Below, piece by piece: positions 1 to 4,083 of a stretch of DNA of 6,478 bases (the stretch's first letter is position 1; every line of letters begins with the position of its first letter). Below the pieces are notes generated by a model. It was not told the DNA's origin, made no database searches, and saw nothing but the letters and a program-made list of their open reading frames with translations. Both the position numbers and the translations under genes were made by a program. Location: the NCBI GenBank assembly GCA_020027635.1, contig JAHKKL010000105.1, positions 1-6,478 of the forward strand, given 5' to 3'. This DNA is from Gammaproteobacteria bacterium. Its GTDB lineage: Bacteria; Pseudomonadota; Gammaproteobacteria; UBA9214.

Positions 1-186
1 CTCGAACCGCAGGTGCGCCTGGCGAAACTCAATACCGAAGTCGAGCAGACCATCGCCGTGCGTTACGGCATCCGCAGCATACCGACCCTGGCCCTGTTTC
101 TCCGGGGACGGGAGCTGGCGCGCCAGGCCGGTGCCATGAGCGCACCGGACATCGTGCGCTGGACCCGCACGCACCTGCCCGGCTGA
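1..186 (+). CDS. trxC: Thioredoxin, C-terminal part (thioredoxin 2 / TrxC-like), 5' truncated by window edge
   Basis: Frame 1 is open from the first base and ends at TGA 184-186, giving the last 61 residues of a thioredoxin fold. It contains the strand-plus-cis-proline segment YGIRSIPTLALF (cis-Pro at fragment residue 28) preceded by VRLAKLNTEVEQ, followed by a Gly-Ala turn and a final amphipathic helix with an Ile-Val-Arg-Trp core. The wording NTE.E......GIRSIPT matches E. coli TrxC (thioredoxin 2) better than TrxA, from memory. Thioredoxins reduce protein disulfides in the cytoplasm using a CxxC pair, which lies outside the window, as would the N-terminal zinc-binding cysteines typical of TrxC. 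The family is secure; the TrxC rather than TrxA assignment is probable. No U-rich terminator follows the stop. Confidence 0.85.
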   Translation, partial: LEPQVRLAKLNTEVEQTIAVRYGIRSIPTLALFLRGRELARQAGAMSAPDIVRWTRTHLPG

Positions 187-267
187 GACAGCGCCCGGCG
201 GGAAAATACTCCTGGATCAAGACCATCCCGAGGATGCCATACGATCCGGGGACGGGCTTACGGGAAC

Positions 268-294
268 CGTGTGCCGCCAGGACGGCGGCACGCG
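268..294. repeat. Perfect GC-rich stem-loop downstream of trxC
   Basis: GTGCCGCC (271-278) pairs perfectly with GGCGGCAC (284-291) around the 5-nt loop AGGAC. One T.G wobble and two further G-C pairs extend the stem to 268-294 (11 pairs). No T-run follows on either strand, so it is not a canonical intrinsic terminator, though it may protect the trxC mRNA 3' end. The sequence just after it (AGCCTACAGGGACGTATTC) resembles, from memory, intergenic repeats common in marine and sulfur-oxidising gammaproteobacteria; that has not been checked. Confidence 0.5.
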
Positions 295-470
295 AGCCTA
301 CAGGGACGTATTCACGGCGCGTTCCGGCAAGCCCGCCCCCGGATCGTGCTCCGGCAAGCGGGTTCTGCCAACGACAGGCTTAGTGTGTGCCGGTGCCGGT
401 GATACCATACGGTCTGCCTGATCCCGAGGATCCGCAGGCCCGGCTTGCGGTGTCAGACCGAGGCGCGGGC

Positions 471-476
471 AGGGAG
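471..476 (+). promoter_or_regulatory. Ribosome binding site that sets the fieF start at 486
   Basis: AGGGAG at 471-476 lies 9 nt before ATG 486. The competing starts lack such a site: GTG 387 has only TG-rich sequence upstream, and ATG 510 is preceded by ACAACCCGTTGCC. This is the main reason for choosing 486. Confidence 0.6.
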
Positions 477-485
477 CGCCCTCTC

Positions 486-1415
486 ATGGAAGACTCACAA
501 CCCGTTGCCATGCAGAAATCCCACGACCTCACCCGTCATCCCCGGCTGCTGCGCCTGGCTACCCATGCCTCGGTGGCGACCGCCACCCTCCTGATCACCG
601 GCAAGCTGGTGGCATGGGTGATGACCGGCTCGGTCAGCGTGCTGGCGTCCCTGGTCGACTCCATGATGGACGTCGCCGCATCGCTCATCAACCTGTTCGC
701 CGTGCGCTACGCGCTCATGCCCGCCGACAGTGAACACCGCTTCGGTCACGGCAAGGCCGAGTCCCTGGCCGGACTGGCCCAGACGACCTTCATCGCAGGC
801 TCGGCGGTGTTCCTGATCCTGCAGGCCATCGACCGGCTGCTGCATCCGCGGCCGCTCGAGGATGTGGGGATCGGGGTGGGGGTCATGGTGTTCGCGATCC
901 TGGCGACCCTGGCGCTGCTGATCCTGCAGCGCCACGTGATCCGGGTGACCGGCTCGACGGCGATCAGGGCGGATGCCCTGCACTACAAGACCGATGTGCT
1001 GACCAATGCCAGCATCATCATCGCGCTGCTGCTGTCGGGATACGGCTGGCAGGGCATCGACGCGCTGTTCGCCCTGGGTATCGCGGCCTACATACTCTAC
1101 AGCGCGTGGCGCATCGGCCAAGAGGCCTTCCAGCTGCTGATGGACCGGGAATTGCCGGATGACCAGCGCGAGCGCATCCGCCGCATCGTTCTCGCCAATG
1201 ACCGGGTGCGCGGCGTTCACGATCTGCGCACCCGCCGCTCGGGACATGACATCTTCATCCAGATGCATCTGGAACTCGACGACGAGCTGTCGCTGTTCGT
1301 CGCCCATGAGATCGCCGACGAAGTCGAGGCAAGCATCAGGGAAATCCATCCCCAGGCGGATATCCTCATTCACAAGGACCCGCACAGCCTGGAAGAAATC
1401 GTCGCGTTCCGGTGA
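486..1415 (+). CDS. fieF: Cation diffusion facilitator FieF (YiiP-type Zn/Fe efflux pump)
   Basis: The predicted protein of 309 residues is close to E. coli FieF/YiiP (300). It would sit in the inner membrane as a dimer and export divalent metal (Zn2+, Fe2+, Cd2+) in exchange for protons. All ligands known from YiiP are visible. Transport site A is D58/D62 (LVDSMMD) with H166/D170 (HYKTD); site B is D81, H84 and H88 (ADSEHRFGHGK). The cytoplasmic dimer-site residues are H245 (GVHDLRTR), H261 (QMHLE), H274 (VAHEIAD) and H296/D298 (IHKDP). Six membrane segments lie between about residues 28 and 215, followed by the cytoplasmic domain. ATG 486 is chosen for its AGGGAG site and family length; the frame is open back to GTG 387, and ATG 510 is a less likely alternative. 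It converges on rimK with 30 bp between stops. Confidence 0.95.
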   Translation: MEDSQPVAMQKSHDLTRHPRLLRLATHASVATATLLITGKLVAWVMTGSVSVLASLVDSMMDVAASLINLFAVRYALMPADSEHRFGHGKAESLAGLAQTTFIAGSAVFLILQAIDRLLHPRPLEDVGIGVGVMVFAILATLALLILQRHVIRVTGSTAIRADALHYKTDVLTNASIIIALLLSGYGWQGIDALFALGIAAYILYSAWRIGQEAFQLLMDRELPDDQRERIRRIVLANDRVRGVHDLRTRRSGHDIFIQMHLELDDELSLFVAHEIADEVEASIREIHPQADILIHKDPHSLEEIVAFR

Positions 1416-1445
1416 GGCGGACCCGTCGCGCGGGGGAGCGTGGTT

Positions 1446-2351
1446 TCAGCCCTTGCCGCGCGTGCGGGTGCGGTGCGGTTTGTAGTTCTTCTCGATGAAC
1501 TGGACGATCAGGGAGGCGATGTTCTTGCCGGTCGCCTTCTCGATGCCTTCGAGGCCCGGGGATGAGTTGACTTCCATTACCAGCGGCCCGTGATTGGAGC
1601 GCAGCAGATCGACACCGGCGACGTTCAGCCCGATCTTGCGTGCCGATCTGAGCGCGATGGAGCGCTCTTCCGGGGTGAGCCTCGCCAGGGTCGCGCTACC
1701 GCCGCGATGCAGGTTGGAACGAAACTCGCCCTCCCGCGCGGTGCGCCGCATGGCGGCCACCACCTTGTCGCCGATCACGAAGGCGCGGATGTCCGAGCCG
1801 CCCGCCTCCTTGACGAATTCCTGCACCAGGAAATTCGCCTTCAGGTCGCGAAACGCATCGATCAGGCTTTCCGCGGCTTTGTCGGTCTCGGCCAGCACGA
1901 TCCCCCGGCCCTGGGTGCCTTCCAGCAGTTTGACCACCAGCGGGGCCCCGTTGACCAGCTGGATGAGATCGTGGGTGCTGTCGGGGGAGCTGGCGAATCC
2001 GGTCAGCGGCAGTCCGATGCCGGCGCGGGCCAGGATCTGCAGGGAGCGCAGCTTGTCGCGCGAGCGGCTGATCGCCACGGATTCATTCAGCGAATAGGTG
2101 CCCATCATCTCGAACTGGCGCACGACGGCTGTGCCGTAAAAGGTGATGGATGCCCCGATGCGGGGGATGACGGCGTCGAAGGGCGGCAGCTCCTCTCCCC
2201 GGTAGTGAACGCTGGGGCGCCTGGAGGCGATATCCATGTAGCACTTCAGGGTGTCGAGCACACGCACCTCGTGACCGCGCTCCTCGCACGCCTCGACCAG
2301 CCGCCGGGTGGAATAGAGTTTCCGGTTCCGTGAAAGAATGGCAATCCTCAT
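1446..2351 (-). CDS. rimK: RimK, ATP-grasp alpha-L-glutamate ligase for ribosomal protein S6
   Basis: This is a full-length RimK of 301 residues (E. coli 300). RimK adds glutamates to the C-terminus of ribosomal protein S6 using ATP. The N-terminal domain begins MRIAILSRNRKLYS and holds the family segment FDAVIPRIGASITFYGTA (58-75) and SLNESVAISRSRDKLRS (87-103). The ATP-grasp domain shows the glycine loop KLLEGTQGRG (141-150), the hinge LVQEFV (175-180), SDIRAFVIGD (186-195), the signature FRSNLHRGG (210-218), and the metal-binding set D248, E260 and N262 in GVDLL and MEVNSSPGLEGIE. The C-terminus is a basic tail (KPHRTRTRGKG). The start codon has AAGG 10 nt upstream on the minus strand. It lies 187 bp downstream of rimB on the same strand, supporting co-function and perhaps co-transcription. 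All catalytic positions look intact. Confidence 0.97.
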   Translation of the reverse strand: MRIAILSRNRKLYSTRRLVEACEERGHEVRVLDTLKCYMDIASRRPSVHYRGEELPPFDAVIPRIGASITFYGTAVVRQFEMMGTYSLNESVAISRSRDKLRSLQILARAGIGLPLTGFASSPDSTHDLIQLVNGAPLVVKLLEGTQGRGIVLAETDKAAESLIDAFRDLKANFLVQEFVKEAGGSDIRAFVIGDKVVAAMRRTAREGEFRSNLHRGGSATLARLTPEERSIALRSARKIGLNVAGVDLLRSNHGPLVMEVNSSPGLEGIEKATGKNIASLIVQFIEKNYKPHRTRTRGKG

Positions 2352-2469
2352 GATGGCCTGGCCTTGATGGTAAGTTCGGATTCACCGCCCGAAACGGGCA
2401 TGCGGGGGAGGGATGTCGATACTGTCTGCTGTTCGGCCGGGTGACGGGGAAATCGTGTTGTTATGATCT

Positions 2470-2498
2470 GCGGCGGCTACTATAGCATGCGCCGCCGC
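2470..2498. repeat. GC-rich stem-loop in the rimB-rimK spacer
   Basis: GCGGCGGC (2470-2477) and GCCGCCGC (2491-2498) form a perfect 8-bp stem with a 13-nt AT-richer loop. On the minus strand it falls about 40 nt past the rimB stop and about 120 nt before the rimK start. No T-run follows on the minus strand, so it is not an intrinsic terminator. It could be an mRNA processing or stabilising hairpin, or the loop could hold a promoter element: the minus-strand reading TATAGT (2484-2479) is a 5/6 match to a -10 box, but no -35 is found at the right distance. Confidence 0.45.
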
Positions 2499-2523
2499 GG
2501 CCCATGGAAGAGGCGCCGTATCG

Positions 2524-2537
2524 CGCCCGGCCGGGCG
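2524..2537. repeat. 14-bp perfect palindrome at the 3' end of rimB
   Basis: CGCCCGGCCGGGCG reads the same on both strands and begins one base past the rimB stop codon. Without a loop it is a poor RNA hairpin as such, and in GC-rich DNA such palindromes occur by chance. It is recorded because it sits beside the stem-loop at 2470-2498 in a short intercistronic gap. Confidence 0.35.
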
Positions 2538-2538
2538 G

Positions 2539-3021
2539 TCAGCGCGGGCCTCCCGCCGCCTGCCTGCCGCGGGGAGGCCGCCGGCCGAGCAGATAGGAGG
2601 CGGACGGGACCACCACGAATCTGTCCTCCATGGCCGTGCGTCCCAGCAGCATGCGAAAGCGCATGGTGTCGCGGTTGGTCAGCGTCAGCTCGACCGGCCA
2701 GGTAACGTCACCCAGCGTGACCAGGGTCTCGATCACGTAGCGCATTTCGCGGTGACCGCCCGAATCCGTCACATCACGCCGGTCGAGTACCGCTGCGCTG
2801 CACTCGATGACGAGATCCGTGCGCCGCTGCAGGGGATGGATGCCGAAGCGTACCCTCCGGACGCCGTCCTCGCGGAAAGGTTCCACGTAGCAGGCATGCA
2901 GGGCCGAGGTCCGCGCGCCGGTATCCACCTTCGCCTTGAGGTGCGAAATTCCCAGTTCCGGGAGCGACAGCCATTCACGCCATCCGATGGTTGCCAGGCC
3001 GGTGTGTGCGCAATCACTCAT
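2539..3021 (-). CDS. rimB: RimB, retropepsin-like ("ATP-dependent zinc protease" family) partner of RimK
   Basis: This predicted protein of 160 residues belongs to the small family usually annotated ATP-dependent zinc protease (Pfam PF05618) and now known as retropepsin-like RimB. The N-terminal IGWREWLSLPELGI (12-25) is typical. The aspartic-protease motif is KVDTGARTSALHA (31-43), with D33 as the catalytic aspartate. The second half has the conserved R94-Y95-V96-I97-E98 strand, ELTLTNRD (111-118), and FRMLLGRTAMEDRFVVVPSASYLLGR (122-147). In Pseudomonas, RimB and the small protein RimA modulate RimK activity on S6; no rimA is seen here. ATG 3021 is preferred because homologues start a few residues before IGWREW. 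It lacks a clear Shine-Dalgarno, and the frame is open further upstream, but that extension has no family character. It lies upstream of rimK on the same strand. Confidence 0.9.
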   Translation of the reverse strand: MSDCAHTGLATIGWREWLSLPELGISHLKAKVDTGARTSALHACYVEPFREDGVRRVRFGIHPLQRRTDLVIECSAAVLDRRDVTDSGGHREMRYVIETLVTLGDVTWPVELTLTNRDTMRFRMLLGRTAMEDRFVVVPSASYLLGRRPPRGRQAAGGPR

Positions 3022-3368
3022 CGTGACGGTGGTCGGCTGTCTGTGTGCGGTTGTCAGAGCGGTCTCTGCCTGCGGGTTGACGATAAGATAGCACAGAGGG
3101 GCCGGCGTCCACCGGCACGCCTGACGATGTCCGGTGGGATCACGGGGGTTCGACCTCCAGGCATTCTCCTGATGTATTATCGTCGCGACTTTGCGTCCCC
3201 GTCGTTTCAGCGACACCAGGACCGAATCCCCGGGCCGAAGCGCGCACGAGTTTCTCCATTGTCCGGGTGAGAAATGCCGGGAAGGTGCGATCTCCGGGGC
3301 GGCGATTCGGTATGATGCGGGCTGCGCCGGCCGGCTTGCCTGCGGCACCTGAGGGATACACGGCGGTT
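3022..3368. other. Divergent intergenic region between rimB (-) and marC (+)
   Basis: About 350 bp without a credible gene; both flanking genes point outward, so their promoters should lie here. Candidate -10 boxes are GATAAT on the minus strand (3181-3176, 5/6), TATCTT on the minus strand with an upstream TG (3090-3085), and TATGAT on the plus strand (3311-3316, 5/6). None has a convincing -35 partner at 16-18 bp. An inverted repeat, CCACCGG/CCGGTGG, lies at 3109-3137. The reading frames of rimB and marC stay open into this region without resembling any family I recognise. Confidence 0.45.
3109..3137. repeat. Inverted repeat CCACCGG/CCGGTGG, possible operator or hairpin
   Basis: CCACCGG (3109-3115) and CCGGTGG (3131-3137) are perfect 7-bp inverted arms with a 15-nt spacer, about 90 bp upstream of the rimB start. 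The centre-to-centre spacing of 22 bp is near two helical turns, which would suit a dimeric regulator. No regulator can be named, and chance occurrence in GC-rich DNA is possible. Confidence 0.3.
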
Positions 3369-4004
3369 ATGGAACACTGGACCGAATACACACGATTTTT
3401 CACCGCCCTGCTGGTCATCCTGGACCCGTTCATGGCGGTGCCCATCTTTCTCGCCCTGACGCACCATTACACCCCGGCCGAGCGCAGGCGGGTGGTAAAC
3501 ATCGCCACGCTGTCGGTTGCACTCATTCTGTTGGTTTCGGCCCTGAGCGGGGAACGCCTGCTGCTTTTCATGGGCACGAGTCTCGCCTCGTTCCGGGTCG
3601 GGGGCGGGATCGTCCTGCTGCTGATGGCGCTGTCGATGTTGCGCGCCCAGCCCGATACCCTGCGCACCACGGAGAACGAGGCGAAGGCGGCGGAAGGTGT
3701 GCAGAGCGTCGCCGTAGTGCCGCTCGCGATACCGCTGCTCGCCGGACCGGGCGCGATCAGTACGGTGATCATCCAGATGCACCGAACCACCGAGCTGCTG
3801 GATCCGCTGCTGGTCATGATGTGCATTTTCCTGGTCTGCGCCGTCTTGTGGATCGTGCTGCGGCTGGCCGCCCCGATCGGCAATACCCTGGGCGAAAGCG
3901 GACTGAACATCATTAACCGCCTGTTCGGACTGATCCTCGCCGCCATCGCGATCGAGGTCATGGCAAACGGATTGCGCCAGTTGTTCCCGGTGCTTGGCGG
4001 CTAA
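3369..4004 (+). CDS. MarC-family integral membrane protein
   Basis: This 211-residue protein has the length and pattern of the MarC family (UPF0056; E. coli MarC and YhgN). It has about six membrane segments. Family signatures are ALLVILDPFMAVPIFLAL (13-30), the glycine-rich SFRVGGGIVLLLMALSML (74-91), the most diagnostic VVPLAIPLLAGPGAISTVI (116-134), and INRLFGLILAAIAIEVMANG (182-201). Despite its name, MarC has no proven role in multiple antibiotic resistance and its substrate is unknown. ATG 3369 gives the family N-terminus; the frame is open back to 3267 but the extension is Arg/Pro-rich and unlike an inner-membrane protein. GAGGG (3351-3355) is 13 nt upstream, a somewhat long spacing. 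The channel gene follows 79 bp downstream on the same strand, so read-through transcription is possible. Confidence 0.92.
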   Translation: MEHWTEYTRFFTALLVILDPFMAVPIFLALTHHYTPAERRRVVNIATLSVALILLVSALSGERLLLFMGTSLASFRVGGGIVLLLMALSMLRAQPDTLRTTENEAKAAEGVQSVAVVPLAIPLLAGPGAISTVIIQMHRTTELLDPLLVMMCIFLVCAVLWIVLRLAAPIGNTLGESGLNIINRLFGLILAAIAIEVMANGLRQLFPVLGG

Positions 4005-4021
4005 CCCGCCCGCGCTACAAT
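3994..4021 (+). promoter_or_regulatory. Candidate sigma-70 promoter for the MscS-family gene
   Basis: TTGGCG (3994-3999, 4/6 to TTGACA) and TACAAT (4016-4021, 5/6 to TATAAT) are separated by 16 bp, and the -10 box lies 62 bp before the ATG at 4084. The -35 box overlaps the last codons of marC. This is the best two-box promoter match I found in the window, but it is prediction only. Confidence 0.4.
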
Positions 4022-4028
4022 GACCGGA

Positions 4029-4043
4029 CGATGCTTGGCATCG
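4029..4043. repeat. Small hairpin in the leader of the MscS-family gene
   Basis: CGATGC (4029-4034) pairs with GCATCG (4038-4043) around a TTG loop, a perfect 6-bp stem. It falls just downstream of the predicted -10 box (4016-4021), so it would sit at or near the 5' end of the mRNA. It has no T-run and is not a terminator. It could be a 5' stabilising stem. Confidence 0.3.
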
Positions 4044-4083
4044 ACGGCGTCATGAACCCCTTTATCAACCGTGCGGTGATGAC

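Larger units (their letters stand above)
187..485. other. Non-coding spacer between trxC and fieF
   Basis: This stretch of about 300 bp has no convincing gene on either strand. It contains a strong GC-rich hairpin (268-294), a following block (295-320) that looks like a dispersed intergenic repeat, and two copies of TCCGGCAAGC (323-332 and 350-359). I found no sigma-70 promoter with both boxes in good agreement, although one must exist for fieF unless it is transcribed from trxC. The fieF frame stays open back to a GTG at 387, but that extension is unlike the family. Confidence 0.5.

Noticed and set aside
387..485. 33-codon N-terminal extension of fieF from GTG 387
   Set aside because: The extension is Pro/Arg-rich, precedes a well-placed ribosome site at 471-476, and would make the protein about 40 residues longer than the E. 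coli protein.
495..1385. 296-codon minus-strand ORF opposite fieF
   Set aside because: FieF on the plus strand keeps every metal ligand; the antisense translation is His/Gln/Asp-rich low-complexity shadow.
1416..1445. Bidirectional terminator between convergent fieF and rimK
   Set aside because: Only a 4-bp CCCG/CGGG stem is visible and there is no T-run on either side.
1590..2333. 247- and 167-codon plus-strand ORFs opposite rimK
   Set aside because: RimK motifs on the minus strand are complete; the plus-strand readings show no recognisable domain.
2458..2486. Plus-strand promoter TTGTTA-17-TATAGC in the rimB-rimK spacer
   Set aside because: Spacing is good but both boxes are only partial matches, and it would drive antisense transcription into rimB with no gene to serve.
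3022..3348. Upstream in-frame extension of rimB
   Set aside because: 109 extra codons of non-family, Arg/Pro/Thr-rich sequence in the divergent promoter region; homologues begin just before IGWREW.
3267..3368. 34-codon N-terminal extension of the MarC-family gene
   Set aside because: Arg/Pro/Gly-rich with no family match; starting at 3369 gives the usual 211-residue length and N-terminus.
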